In this document: piece by piece, positions 12,083 through 24,697 of the stretch
Layout of the letters: every line of letters starts with the position of its first letter
How positions within the stretch are numbered: position 1 is the first letter of the stretch
Assembly (NCBI GenBank): GCA_027924645.1
Contig: BSBN01000888.1
Location: 14,329,001-14,393,000, forward strand
DNA from: Cunninghamia lanceolata
Lineage: Eukaryota; Streptophyta; Pinopsida; Cupressales; Cupressaceae
Direction: 5' to 3'
Length of the DNA: 64,000 bases
Made by a program: the position numbers and the translations under genes
Notes under the pieces: model-generated
Seen by the model: the letters and a program-made list of their open reading frames with translations, nothing else
The model's database searches: none
Told to the model about the DNA's origin: nothing

Positions 12083-12179
12083 TACTCCCCAGAAGAAGAA
12101 ATCTCAAGTCCCCTTGAGATGAGAGTATCAAGGTCTGCAGCATGTTGCTGGATCTGATCTTCAGTCATCCATACGGCTT
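12083..12179 (-). other. Residual internal sequence of element A
   Basis: About 97 bp beginning TACTCCCCAGAAGAAG on the plus strand. It matches the 3' internal end of element B, which there encodes the end of the chromodomain and the purine-tract region. It joins the second LTR at a shared CAGAG, suggesting deletion by microhomology. Confidence 0.85.
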
Positions 12180-13744
12180 CAGAGTTAAACGCAACGGGAG
12201 CTAACTAACAGGAAGGAGGAGCCAAGAACACAAACAGCATGTTAAAACTCCCTATCGGCTCAGCATCATCATCATATTTCCTGCACACACCAACAGCATC
12301 ATCATCATATTTCGGACGAGCACAATTATCCTCCTGCCGACTACTGTTCACTTCCTCCGTTTTCTGCCTATCATCATCATCATGATGTTCAACTAGCACA
12401 AACATCCTCCTGTTGCACTGTTCATCAAGCGCCAAGCTCCATCGGCATCATCATGATATGCAACACCACCTTCGTCAGCAGGATATCAAATATCCGGTTG
12501 CTCCAAATATCCTGATGATGATCACCTTCAGCACCTTCCCTTCGATGCCCCGATAGCCGACTATACAAACAACAGCATCATGATATGATTTATCCGGTTC
12601 TCTCGAAACCTCCTGATGATGTTAACACAACTTTCTACCGAGGACTTCCGCTGATACCTAAGCACTTAGCGACAGTAGGATAAACTTGCATAGGGGGATA
12701 TCTCAATATCCTGATGACGATGACGTCAGATCCTGATGACGATGACGTCACCCAATATCCTGATGACCTCTTCAACACTTAGTCAAAAAAAATGAACTTT
12801 CACTCCTGCATCTGCTAGCGATACGCGGATGATGGGCACTCCCGAGAGATGATCCTGACGGTGATATATACACTGAGTATATATCTGACTTAAAACATCC
12901 TGATGCACTTGCAACATGCAAACTTCATCAGCTTCACGACCCGATCCTGATGGCGGTGTATTCGCAGATGACGATGCGACTCGATCCGACTGGAAACGCA
13001 CATGCAGACTCCTGTATATCCGTCCGCTGCATGTAGACACTCAGAACCATACGATTTCACAAAGACAATAAGATGATCGGGCCGGATCACCTTCAAACCA
13101 AAATTTAACAGCTTATCTTTCTAGACCTAGCACATGAGGATGCTAGGCTGATTCACAACATGCTCCTAACTGATCTCTTGAACGATGCAATGCACAAACA
13201 GAAAACTAACATGCAATCTAAGCTATAATACAGGACCATTCCACCGATTTATAGGATCAACCGGTGGAAGGGTTGAAAGTATCCATCAACTTGCAAACAG
13301 AAAGGAAATCAAAACAGATACAACTGATAAACTCAGATAATGCAAATGATGAGATCTTATTCAAATGAAATTCAAGAATTCTGAATACAGCTTCACAATG
13401 TCTGAACTGTTCTCCTGAATCTCAACTCAATCAAAACACCAATACATAACGCAACTAACATAACATCTGTCAATATGCTAAACCCTAACAGATCGAAGGT
13501 ATAAATAGCAAAATCCTTCGAGTACTACCAACTCACTTCCTAGCGGCTGGGAGAAGGACAGCTCAGACTACCTGATCACAATCTGTAACTGCCTACACAT
13601 ACTCCTAGGCTGATCTAATACATAGCATCGGTCCAATGGACCTTATTACATAATGAAGTCAAACATACTAAAAATAGACTAATGCCCTGTCATCATGTGG
13701 ACAATTAACCTATATCCTGATCATGTACGGGTGCTCCTGCACCA
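12180..13744 (-). repeat. Element A 5' LTR, first five bases missing
   Basis: 1,565 bp, closely matching 10495-12082 by eye. It lacks TGATG at the junction edge because the internal deletion ran into it. It carries one AGCGGCTGGGAG unit where the other LTR has two. Confidence 0.9.
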
Positions 13745-14145
13745 ATAACGATAATGGAAATGACAATAAATAATGATCATGGTAATGATAATGGAAATGA
13801 TAATGATAAGGATAATGATGGTAATGGTAATTTAGATGATAATGATAATGGAAATGACAATGGAAATGATAATAGTAATGATAATGGAAATGATAATGAT
13901 AATGATAAGGATAATATAAATGATATATTGAATGATAATGATAATGATAACAAAAATGATAATGGAAAATGAATAATGATAATGGAAAATGAATAATGAT
14001 AATGGAAATGATAATGAAAATTATGATAATGGAAATGATATTGTTAAGGATAATGATAATGATAATGGAAATGATAATGTTAATGAATATGATAATGATA
14101 ATGGTGATGGTAATGATTATGATAATGAAAATGATAATGATAATG
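13745..14145. repeat. AATGAT-type simple array, right part
   Basis: Continuation of the 10290-10494 array: GATAATGGAAAT and AATGATAATGAT words for about 400 bp. It begins with the ATAAC target duplication of element A. Confidence 0.85.
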
Positions 14146-14673
14146 GTGGAAAGATGATATAAATGGCCATAACAAAATGAATATAATTAACATGAATAGA
14201 AAGTGACAAAGGTTAGGGTGAAATGTTTAGGAAGAAGTTGATATGGGGAAGTGATGGATGAGATAGAATTATGAAAGATAGATGTGGTATGATTATGCTG
14301 GTAAAAAAATGTAAAAGCAGTCCTAATTTGATAGAGCAATAGGATAATATGTATAAAGGTATAAGAACCAGGATGAGTTAACTATGTTTTGCATGGACTT
14401 CATACTACAAACAAAGGAGTATCCTTACACATATCTTAATACAACCTTGTCTAGACACATGGGGGATAAGCTTTAGAGCATGAAATCCTAATACATAAAA
14501 GGTGTAGAACAACCTTAGATGGAAAGGATAATGATATGCAAGAAATTGATCCCATCATACACATGGTATGAATATTATCTATAGTGATAAGGACATCCAA
14601 CAAACAAACCAAACGTTATGGCCCATTCCTTTCTAATCATAACACACCAAGATATTGATGTAGGAGTATCCAG
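14146..14673. other. No gene seen
   Basis: About 530 bp of AT-rich sequence between the simple array and the next LTR, with no recognisable domain or repeat. Confidence 0.5.
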
Positions 14674-15501
14674 TGGTGTAAGGGAAATCTTGCATCATCC
14701 AAAAAAAGATGATGTCTCAAAATCATTGATCTTTCTTCCATTTCTTTTCAAAATTAGTATTTCTAGCTCCATAATCGCTTGACTAATGATGTAGAACTTT
14801 CAGTTTTTTCGAACTACTAAAAATAGAAAACTACGATTTTAGGAAAGTTTGCATTTAGGAATGAATTGAAGAGAAAATTTATAGGAAGATTCATAAATTA
14901 AAAATAAGACTTTGGTTAAGGAATCATGCAAAGATCATTTCTGAGCTGAAAGATATTAAAGTTTTTGTTTCTTGAAAAATGCCTGAAATTATTCAAATTC
15001 AGGTTTGAGGTGCTAAACGGTCCTGTACGGGCCTAAAAATGGCTAGAACTGGCAGAACAAGTTCTTAGCATGTAGAGAACTCTGCGAGATTTCCAACAGT
15101 TCAAACAATGCATCAATCGGACACTCGGATCAAAAGTTATGGCTCACAGAAGTTGACCTATTTTTGGAGGGAGATGCAAAATTTGAAATTTAGCTATTGG
15201 CTGCCAAAAGCAGGTATTTATGACCATTTTGAGAATGTTTGTAGAAATGGAGATAAGGGGGAAAGTATAGAATCAAGAAAAGGTGGGAAAACAGAAACCC
15301 TGGCTGATTTGGGGTTATAGAAGGAAGAAGATTCCAAAGCCTGGATGGGTAGCTGTAATAGGTTGTAGCCTGTGGAGGATTGATTCCTCTGATTGTATTT
15401 GAGCTTCTGTAATGTAATGAGTTGTCCAAAATCAATAAAAGATCATTCTATTTTTTGTGTGCAATTTTTGTTGTTTTTTGTTTTGTGATTTACCCCCTTC
15501 A
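14674..15501 (+). repeat. 5' LTR of chromovirus at 14.7 kb
   Basis: Starts TGGTGTAAGGG (or three bases later, TGTAAGGG) and ends ATTTACCCCCTTCA. It closely matches 20079-20887, including a shared AATCAATAAAAG near 15430, a possible polyadenylation signal. Confidence 0.85.
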
Positions 15502-15506
15502 TGAAG

Positions 15507-15518
15507 TGAAATCAGAGA
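15507..15518 (+). other. Primer binding site, degenerate iMet type
   Basis: TGAAATCAGAGA, nine of twelve bases matching the usual plant TGGTATCAGAGC, five bases after the 5' LTR end. Confidence 0.6.
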
Positions 15519-15605
15519 AAGGATTCTTGAGTGTGTAGACAGATCGCCGACCGAGAGGTAGTTTGCACTAGGACTTGAGGTTGTGGGTTTGCTGCAGAGA
15601 TCAAG

Positions 15606-18600
15606 ATGGCTCCATGAAGAAATCATATTGGGAGGAATGCTTTGATAGAAGAGGGTTTTAGAGACCTACAAAGGCAAATCAATGCATTGCAAGAGGAGCT
15701 GCGAATAGGGTTTGAGCCGAGAACAAGAGAAGAAAGCAAAGATGAAGCTGAAGAAGAGCTATTTGAGGAAGAACAAGAAGTTGTTGGAGATCCTGTAGAA
15801 GTTAGGTTGTTAAGGGCCATTTTGAAGATCGAAAAGAGGCCCAAGATCAAAGTTTCTACTTATTCTAGAGATTTGAATCTTGAATAGCTTATTGACTGGA
15901 TCAATGATATGGAATAATATTTCAAGTATAAAGATGTGGAGAATGCAGATTGGGTCAAGTTTGAAAAAAACAAAGTTGAAGGGCCATGCCAGTATTTGGT
16001 GGAAGGAGGTCTAGTTAGAGAGGAATAGAAGAGGAAAAAGGAAGATTACCAGATGGGATCGGATGGTGGAAAAACTAAAGAAGCAATTCATTCCTGTGGA
16101 CTATGAAATGGAGTTGCTGAAGAAGCTACATGGATTGAAGCAAGGTAACAAGCTTGTTGAGGAGTATATAGAAGATTTTTATAAGATTACTATTAGGATA
16201 GGCCATGCAGAGGCCAATAAGGAGAAGGTAGCCCATTACATTAATGGGTTAAGGCCAAGTATTCAAGAGGAGCTGAGCCTGATCAGAATGACCACCATAG
16301 AAGATGCATACCATTTTTCCCTAAAGGTGGAAGAGAAGATGAATAAAAGATTTGAAAGCAAGCAAGGGGAAGATCCCATGGAGGCTGAAATGAAGATCCA
16401 AAGAAAACTGAAGAAGCTAGCACTAGTTGAAATCAGAGAGGAGATAATGCCTACCGCCCTCGTGACCAAAACAATGGTGAGAAAAGAGGAAGAGGGCGAC
16501 CTGGGCAAGGACTTGGAAAAGGAGGTTTCAGAGGAACCTATTTCTAATGTGAAGAAGAAGGGCATTGAGCATACGAGTGTCTGCAACATCAAGGAAGGAT
16601 GAATAGAAGACCTAAAGGTAATGCACGAGTTGCACATGTAGATAAAGATGTGCAGTCTGAGCATTCTAAAGATGCTAAAAGGGGAGAAACCCTAGTTATC
16701 AGAAGAACCTTGTTGAATGAGGAGAAATAACCAAATTAGAGGAAGAGTTTATTCTACACAAGGTGCAAATGTGAAGGTAAGTGTTGTGATATTATTATTG
16801 ATAGTGGAAGCACTGACAATCTTGTTTTAGAGGAGATGGTTGACAAGAAGAAAGAATCCACATCTATATTGGATTGCATGGTTGTAGAAGGACCATAGAG
16901 CTTTGGTCAATGAGCAGTGTTTAGTTAAGTTCAAGATTGGTGACTACCATGATGAGGTGATGTGTGACATCATATCGATGGATGCATGTCATATGTTACT
17001 AGAGAGGCCATGGCAGTATGATAGGTGCACTGTCCATGATGGCCATGCAAACACATATTCCCTAAAAAAGGATGGAGTTTGTCATAAGTTGAAGCCCTTG
17101 AAGGAGGTGGAAGAAAAGGTATGTAGTACTACCAAAATTTGCTTGGTAGATGGTAGGAAATTTTTGGAGGATATATGAAGCATGATCATTATTTCATTGC
17201 ATTGATTCCTAAGATCAGTCAAGAGAAATGTGAAGATGTACCAGCAGAAGTCTCAGATTAGTTGGAAGAATTTCAGGATATTGTCTCTAATAATGTACTA
17301 GAAGGTTTACCACCAGTGAGGAAGATAAATCATCAAATGGATTTGATAACAAGAGCTAGTTTGCCAAATAAGGTATCCCATAGAATGACTCCTGCAAAGA
17401 GTGAAGAGTTGAACAAACAAGTTCACGAGTTCTTAAGGAAGGGACTGATAAGGGAGAGCCTAAGTCCATGTGCAGTACCTCCAGTACTAGTACCAAAGAA
17501 AGATGGAGAGTGGAGAATGTGTACAGATTCCCAAGCCATCAATAAGATCATGATCAAGTACAGATTTCTATTGCCTAGAATGAATGACATCATGGATTGT
17601 TTGAGTGGAGCCAAGTGCTTCACGAATATTGACTTGAAGAGCGGGTATCACCAGATCTGAATTAGAGAAGGAGATGAATAGAAGACAACCTTTAAGACAA
17701 AGGAAGGCTTGTATGAGTGGTTAGTCATGCCATTTGGGATAACCAATGCATTGAGCACATTCATGTGGCTCATGAATGAGGTATTGAAAGAGTTATTGGG
17801 AAGTTTTGTTATTTTTTATTTAGATGACATTTTGATTTTTAGTAAGACTTGGGATGAGCATCTGATGCATATCAGAAGTGTTTTAGAGAAGCTAAGGGAG
17901 GAGAAGTTGTTGATTAATCTGAAGAAATGTAGTTTTGCAAAGGAGTTGGTATACCTAGGATTTGTTGTCTCAGAGGAAGATCTTAAGATAGACCTAGAAA
18001 AAGTAAGGGCTATCATTGTATAGCCTACACCAAGGAGTGCTATAGAGGTACGATCTTTTCATGGTTTGGGAAGTTTTTATAGAAATTTTATTAGGAATTT
18101 TAGTAGCATTTGTACACCCCTAACTAAGACAATGAGAGGGGATAGAAAAGAGTTTAGATAGACTACAGGAGCAAACAAGAGTTTTGATACATTGAAGCAG
18201 AAAGTCACAGAGCAACTTGTATTGGCACTTCCAGATTTCAATAAGGTATTTTAGGTAGATTGTGATGCTAGTGGTAGTGCTATAGGAGCTATTTTGAGTT
18301 GAGAAGGTAAGCCCAGTGCCTATTTTAGTGAGAAGCTTAATGATGCCAAGAAAAAGTATTATGTTTATGATCAGGAATTTTATGTAATAGTTCAGGCTTT
18401 GAAGAAATGGAGATATTATTTGTTTCCAAAAGAGTTTGTTTTATATAGTGATCATAAGGTTTTGTAGTATCTTAATAGTTAAGGAAAGTTGAACCAGAGG
18501 CACTTAAAATGGGTTGAGTTTTTGCAGAGCTATACTTTTGTTTTGAAGCACAGGAGTGGGAAGTCCAAAAGGGTTGTAGATGCCTTAAGTAGAAGGAAAA

Positions 18601-20063
18601 ATTTGTTGACAAAAATGAAGATAGAGGTTGTTGGGTTCAATGAGCACAAAAGTTTATATCTTGAAGATCTAGATTTTGTAGACGCTTGGAAAGTTTGTTC
18701 AAAACCTATTACTTTGGACAGGACAAAATGATTGGATTTCATAATCCATGATGACATGTTGTTTAGGGGAACCCAATTATGCATTCTAAGGAGTTCCATG
18801 AGAGAAAACCTAATTAAGGAGAAGCATAGTGGGAGATTAGGTGGATACTTTGGTCAAGATAAGACCATTGCTATTGTTGGTGAGCATTATTATTAGCCAC
18901 AGTAACAGTAGGATGTGAGGAAATTTGTGTAGAGTTGCAGAGTGTGTTAAATGGTGAAAGGAGCAAGTCAGAATACATGGCTATATTATCCATTACCTAC
19001 ACCATAGAAGCCATGGGGTGATATTAGTATAGATTTTTTTCTTAGTTTACTAAGGACATAGAGAGGACATGATTCCATTTTTGTGGTTGTAGATAGATTC
19101 TTGAAGATGGTACATTTTATTCCTTGTAAGAAGACTAATGATGCTATTCATATTACAGAATTATTTTCAAGAGAGGTGGTAAGACTACATGGTCTACATA
19201 AGAGCATAGTTTTAGATAGAGATACCAAGTTTGTTTGTTGTTTCTGGAGGACATTGTGGAAGAAGTTGAAGACAAATTTGAAGTTCAGTTCTGCACACCA
19301 TCCACAGACTGATGGATAGACTGAAGTGGTGAATAGGAGTTTGGGTAACTTGTTACGATGCTTAGTAAGGGATAAGCCTAAGGGATGGGATTTGATTTTA
19401 CCACAGGCAAAATTTGCTTACAACAATTCTATTAATAGGAGTACTGGTGAATCACCATTCTAGATTGTATATGGGAGTAGTCCAAGAAATGCTTAAGAGC
19501 TAAGGAAGATGGACAAGGGAGAAAAGATAAGTGCTGAAGCTAAAGACTTTGTAGAATATCTAAAGAATTTGCATGAAGAGGTGGGAAAGCACATTAATAA
19601 GATGAATATTCAGTACAAGGTTAAGGCAGATCAAAAGAGGAGATATAAGAAATTTCAGGTAGGAGATGAAGTCATGGTTCACTTGATAAAAGAGAGGTTT
19701 CTAGTTGGAACTTATAATAAGTTGAAAATGAAGAAATTTTGACCATGCAAAATTTTGAAGAAGCATGAATCAATAAATAAATATGGGGTAGAGCTGCCGA
19801 GTGGGATCAACATTTCCCTTATTTTCAACATTGTTGATTTATCATAATATCATGAAGGTGGAACATAGGATAGGCCAACCAAAGAATAGTGGAGCATTCC
19901 AACATCTACTTGAAAGGAGGAGATAGAAGAGATCTTGGGTAGCTGTGTGGGAAGGAGTACTTAGAATAGGAAATATAAAGAATATCTGGTGAAATGGAAT
20001 GGAAGGCCTATTGAATATTCTTCCTGGTTATCTAAGGCAAAAGTTGACTATTTGGGTGTCTGA
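15606..20063 (+). pseudogene. Chromovirus gag-pol pseudogene
   Basis: The ATG at 15606 and the TGA at 20061-20063 lie in one frame, 1,485 codons apart, but the middle of gag (about 16063-16900) reads in another frame and stops are frequent. Gag (KKQFIPVDYE...VEEYIEDFYK) is followed by a protease with IIIDSGSTDN near 16790. RT (about 17460-17870) carries MPFGITNA and a YLDDILIFS box. RNase H (about 18240-18590) has VDCDASGSA and VDALSRRK. Integrase (about 18800-19500) includes HHPQTDG. A chromodomain (YLVKWNGRPIEYSSW) ends it. Against element B, several stops sit at its Gln or Trp codons, as in HPQTDG*TEVV and SPF*IVYG. No protein is expected. Confidence 0.9.
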
Positions 20064-20078
20064 TATAGAAGCATCTAG

Positions 20079-20887
20079 TGGTGTAAGGGCAATCTTGCAT
20101 CACCCAAAAAAGATGATGTTTCAAAATCGTCGATGTTGTTTCTATTTATTTTCAAAATTAGTATTTTTGGTTCCATAATTGCTTGAATAATGATGTAGAA
20201 CTTTCAGTTATTCTAAACTGCTAAAAATACAAAACAACCATTTTAGGAAAGTTTGCATTTGGGCATAGATTGAAAATTAATAGGAAGCTTCGTAAATGAA
20301 AAATAAGACCTTTGGTGAAGGAATCACACAAAGATCGTTTGTGAGCTGAAAGATATTAAAGTTTTCATTTCCCCAAAAAAACCTGAAAATTATTCAAATT
20401 CAGGTTTGAGGCACTAAATAGTTCCATACGGGCCTGAAAATGGCTAAAACTAGCAGAGCATGTACTTAGCAATAGATCACTCTGTAATCTTTCCAACTCT
20501 TCAAACGACGCATCAATTGGACACACGGATCAAAAGTTATGGCTCCCGAAAGTTGACCTATTTTTGGAGAGAGGTGCAAAATTCAAAATTTGGTTGTTGG
20601 CCACCAAAAGGGGCTATTTATGACCATTTTTTGGGAATCTTTGTAGGAGTGGAGATAAGGGGGAAAGTATAGAATCAAGAAAAGGTGAGAAAATAGAAAC
20701 CCTAGCTAAGTTGGGGTTATAGAAGGTAGAAGATTCCAGATCTTGGATGGGTTGCAGCCTGTGGAGGATTGATTCCTCTGATTGTACTTGAGCTTCTATA
20801 ATGTAATGAGTTGTCCAAAATCAATAAAAGAGCATTCTATTTTCTGTGTACAATTTTTGTTGTTTGTTTTGTGATTTACCCCTTTCA
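20079..20887 (+). repeat. 3' LTR of chromovirus at 14.7 kb
   Basis: About 809 bp, from TGGTGTAAGGG to ACCCCTTTCA, pairing with 14674-15501. It begins 15 bp after the gag-pol stop, so little separates the coding end from the LTR. Confidence 0.85.
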
Positions 20888-21854
20888 TCAGATATGAAAG
20901 AATCTAGGTGGTCTTCATAAGGGCATAGGAAGTAGATAGATAAAAACCAAAAATAAAAGATCAAATGATGACATAAGTCACACAACCAATTGTATTTTGT
21001 TGCCAAAGACTTACGGTTATTTTTGGATAAACGTATGATGGTGTGAACAATATATCCCTAGATGAGGCTTAATGATTAATTATTTGATATTAAATGATAT
21101 GGCAATATATAAAGTGGCTAGATCTTATTTTGTCCTTTGGTCCAATGCTTGTGATTTTGGTTAAGGTATAATGCATTGTAGGAGTGCTTTTGTCTGGCTT
21201 GAATGCCAAGTGTTTTATTGTGGGATGGGTAAAATGTGAATGGAATGTTTATTATGATCATGTCGAAAAGTTTATTATGGAATGTGGTATGGATGGATGA
21301 AAAGTTATTTCTTGGATTTTTTGTAATATTTGATTTTTTTGTATTTTTTAAATGTTTTTTTTTGCATATTTTTTTTTTTGAATATACAGGTGAAACAATG
21401 CAGTAGACTTATACCATAGAGTAACCTTCCAAAATGTCTAAAAGAAACTTGGTAAAGTAATCCACACCTTAACTAGGTATCGGTAATATGCCCCCAACCG
21501 ATATGACATGTATAGGTATGGTGGAGGTGATTAGACTTTATTGGAATGAAGGGTTTATTATGGGATGACAAGAAATGACACTAACTGAATATTTCAAGCC
21601 ATGATAGGATGATGAAATGGTAGATCAAATATAGATGAAACCTAGATGAGGGAAAGCAAAACTCAAAATGGATAAATAATAGATGGTATATACAAGGCTA
21701 CTAAGCATGGCACCTGTAAACATGTTTTCACCATGTTACTTATCTAAGGCACCACCAAAGTGGTTTTCACCATAGGATGGATTACTTCTCTTTACTATTT
21801 TGATTTTTTTCTTTTTCTTTTTTAATTTTTTTATTAATTGGAATACTTCATGGG
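20888..21854. other. No gene seen; flank of Ty3 integrase fragment
   Basis: AT-rich with T runs (21300-21380 and 21790-21840). In the orientation of the next element this is the stretch 3' of integrase and may hold its decayed 3' end, but I find no LTR or purine tract to prove it. Confidence 0.4.
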
Positions 21855-23105
21855 TTAGGCATAGAACCTTTTGAGGTGAGTGATGTTTATAGGTTCCTCT
21901 AAAGGATGACCTTCAATTGTAGATAGATAATATGCCCTAGACCCATAATGACTAGTAATGATGAAGGGGCCCAACCAGTTAGGCTCAAATTTTCCTTTTC
22001 TGTCACGATCGTGAAGATTCTTTTGATTTTCTTTAAGCACAAGATCTCCAACTTCAAATCTGCACTCTTTGAGTCTCTTATTGTAGCTACGATGAAGGCA
22101 AATTTGATAAGCTATAGGGTGATCAAGATATTTGAGATGCCTTTCATCCAGTATTTCCAATTCTTGCAAGCGAGAAACTCTATAGTCTTCTTCATCAATG
22201 ATATGTTGTAAAGATACCATTAAGGAGGGGAGCTTGACCTCGATTGGTATTATGGCTTTAGACCCAAAAATAGAGGAATAAGGGGTAGCCCCAGTAGGTG
22301 TGTGAATTCTAGTATGATATGCCCATAGAGTAGGATTAAGGTGTAAATACCAATCTTGACCAGCTTCATTGACTATTTTATTCAGCATCTTAAGGATAGT
22401 TTTCTTTGAAGCTTCAGCTTGACCATTACTTTGAGGATAGTATGGAGTGGAAAAGCAGCATTGGATATGAAATTGATGTCATAAGTGGTGAACTTCTTGA
22501 TTTTTAAAGGGTTTACCATTGTCAGTAACGTTAGCTTGAGGTATACCATACCGACAAATGATATAATGGAGGATAAACTTGGCAATTTGCTTACTAGTTA
22601 TATAGGTGAGGGGGATAGGTTTGAACCATTTTGTGAAATAAGATCCATGGAAGTGATTATAAATGAATGGTCATTAGATGAAGGAGGGTGAATTTTACCA
22701 ACAAGATCGAGCCCCCATTTTGAAAAGGGCCATGGTGTAGTGATTGTTTGTAGTTCTTGTGCTGGTACATGGATCAAATCACTATGTTGATGACAAGTAA
22801 GACATTTCATAATAAAGCCATGTGCATCCTACTCCATGGTTGGCTAATAGTACCCAGTCCTTGACAAATTTTTAACTAAGGTTAGACCACTAGAGTGTGC
22901 ACCACATATACCCTCATGTACCTCATGTGAGGCAGTTTGGGAATCATCCAAGTTAAGACATCTAAGGAGAATCCCAAAAAATGTCCTCTGATAGAGTGTA
23001 TCACTGAGAATGGTATAAAGAGATGAATGATGAATGAAAGTTTGGCATTGGGCATGTGAAATGTTAGGTGGTAGGATATGATCATGGAGATAGGTATATA
23101 TCTCA
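21855..23105 (-). pseudogene. Ty3 integrase fragment (non-chromoviral lineage)
   Basis: On the minus strand the fragment reads, from 23105 leftward, part of an N-terminal integrase domain (GYYWPTMEQDA, then MKCLTCHQHSD with a paired-Cys motif). A catalytic core follows (WPFSKWGLDLVGKI, and LWAYHTRIHTPTGATPYS near 22330). An uninterrupted 177-residue C-terminal frame at 22388-21855 includes FEVGDLVL, NWLGPFII and THLKRFYA. This pattern resembles the Tat/Ogre-type side of Ty3, from memory. It ends abruptly at the LTR of Copia element 1, which seems to have inserted into it; the missing half is not found beyond that element. Confidence 0.8.
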
Positions 23106-24683
23106 TGTTGCAAGTATGTGCCTAATCAGTGTTGTAATTGATGTCAACATATTCTTCTTGTCATTGGTATCAACTATATCCTATGTTGTTACTTGTTTAG
23201 AAGCCTTGCATGTTGCAGATATTGAGAATATTTGCTCCTCTGAAAGAAACATAGAATTGTAGTGAATTACAGTGAAGACAATGTATTGCATATAGAAGAA
23301 TAGTCCAGAAGATTGTTCCACATTTCTTGTGTATTGAAAATATTTGTCTATAGATTGGAAGTTATGTAGAGGCATGTTTGAAGATGCTAAATCCTCAGTT
23401 TGAGCCTCTGGTATGAAGTATTGAGTGAGTTACTATCACCAGAGTAAAACCTATTTTTTCTAATTATTCACTGGTGACAGGGAGAAAGTATTTTGCTCTG
23501 CATTCATCTGCATTAAAGTATTTTTCTCTGTGGTTCTAGAGGGAAGTCTGGGAGGATGATAAGTGCCTACAACTCCAATGGTTCATGATTTGGTGGTCCA
23601 CAAGCTAATTTTCTTTTATGACAGTCAAAGACAGTGAAGTTCATATGCTTTGGTGTGAAGAATCTCATGGATAAGGTGGTTAGAATTTGTGTGGTTTCTC
23701 CTAATAATTACAATGTGCTTGTGGATGTCCCTTGATCATGTTCATACCTTTTCTTTAGTCTGCAAGGAGTTTTTTGGATCGAAGTTGAAGATTACTCCTA
23801 GACAAGGTAGTGTGTAACCGGTCTTAGTTGACTTGGTTAATTATAGTAATTGCAGAGATCTCTTGAAGATTATAGAAGTGTGTTGTGTCATGTAAGATTG
23901 TGTTTGAGTCCCATCGAAGGCATGGTATGATCCGTATACATCTATACTACATTTCCTTAGCATAATGTTATATTAGGTCAAGACCTATTTTGTAAATGTT
24001 TGTAATGCCGACGTTGGAGATTGTTCCAATGGTTGATGATTGTAATGCCAACCTTGATGATCATTCCAAGGTTGATGAAGTGTATACATACTTGTAATTG
24101 ATTCATGGAAAAGGTGTCCTTGAGCAAAGATGTGAAGATAAGGTAAAGAGGTGAAAAGGTAGAGTAGAGTAAAGGAACTAATGTACTTCAATGTATTAAT
24201 CTCAGACATGAAGAAGATATTGATCTTGGTAGTGAGCCTGGAAGTGAGCCACCAGTAGGGTTTAACAACCCTAAGGGTTTAATAGCCCTGAGGGTTTAAC
24301 AACCCTTATTGTAATCTTGCTAGGTTTAGGATTGACGTAGTGATCTTGCTAGACCTAGTTGCTCTTCATGGTAGTGAGCTAGTATGTTTTAGGCATATGG
24401 AGTGACCAAGCCTGAACATCATTATTTCAAGATTGCAATATATATTGAGAGTTAATCCTCTCCGTGGTTTTTCCCCACATTGGAATTTTCCATGTAAAAA
24501 ATCTAGTGTCTCATGTGTTTATTTGGCAAATGTGCTTGAGCTTATGTTTTGTGCTTTCATGATTTAATCATAATAGTGATTGGCGAATGATTGGCAAATA
24601 ATTGAATGTTTTAAGTAAAGAAATTGTTTAGTTTTTGCGACAACTGATTCACCCCCCCTCTCATTGTTCAGAGTATTTCAACA
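23106..24683 (+). repeat. 5' LTR of Copia element 1
   Basis: 1,578 bp from TGTTGCAAGTAT to GAGTATTTCAACA. Near its 3' end is ACTGATTCACCCCCCCTCTC, shared with the other two Copia-type elements here. The first 833 bp match 36494-37326. Confidence 0.88.
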
Positions 24684-24685
24684 AT

Positions 24686-24697
24686 TGGTATCAAAGC
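24686..24697 (+). other. Primer binding site (iMet type)
   Basis: TGGTATCAAAGC, one mismatch to TGGTATCAGAGC, two bases after the LTR end. Confidence 0.85.

Larger units (their letters stand above)
10495..13744 (-). mobile_element. Internally deleted chromovirus element A (LTR-97 bp-LTR)
   Basis: Two long LTRs flank only about 97 bp of internal DNA. The element is bounded by the 5-bp duplication ATAAC (10490-10494 and 13745-13749). The LTRs match those of element B at 39086-46953, and the internal remnant matches the 3' internal end of B (40672 onward), so A is an internal-deletion derivative on the minus strand. Gag, protease, RT and integrase are all lost, so any movement would have needed proteins from a relative such as B. 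Confidence 0.92.
14674..20887 (+). mobile_element. Decayed Ty3 chromovirus, full length
   Basis: LTRs of about 828 and 809 bp (14674-15501, 20079-20887) flank a gag-pol region that ends in a chromodomain. A degenerate iMet-type primer site follows the 5' LTR. The domain order matches element B at 39 kb, but the LTRs are unrelated and decay is far heavier. I could not establish a convincing target duplication. Confidence 0.88.

Noticed and set aside
10303..14000. Reading frames within the AATGAT arrays (for example 13754-13972)
   Set aside because: They are translations of a simple repeat (Asn/Asp/Gly only), with no start context or conservation.
14669..20892. Target duplication for the 14.7-kb chromovirus
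   Set aside because: The flanks TCCAG and TCAGA/ATCAG do not match in any reasonable choice of LTR edges.
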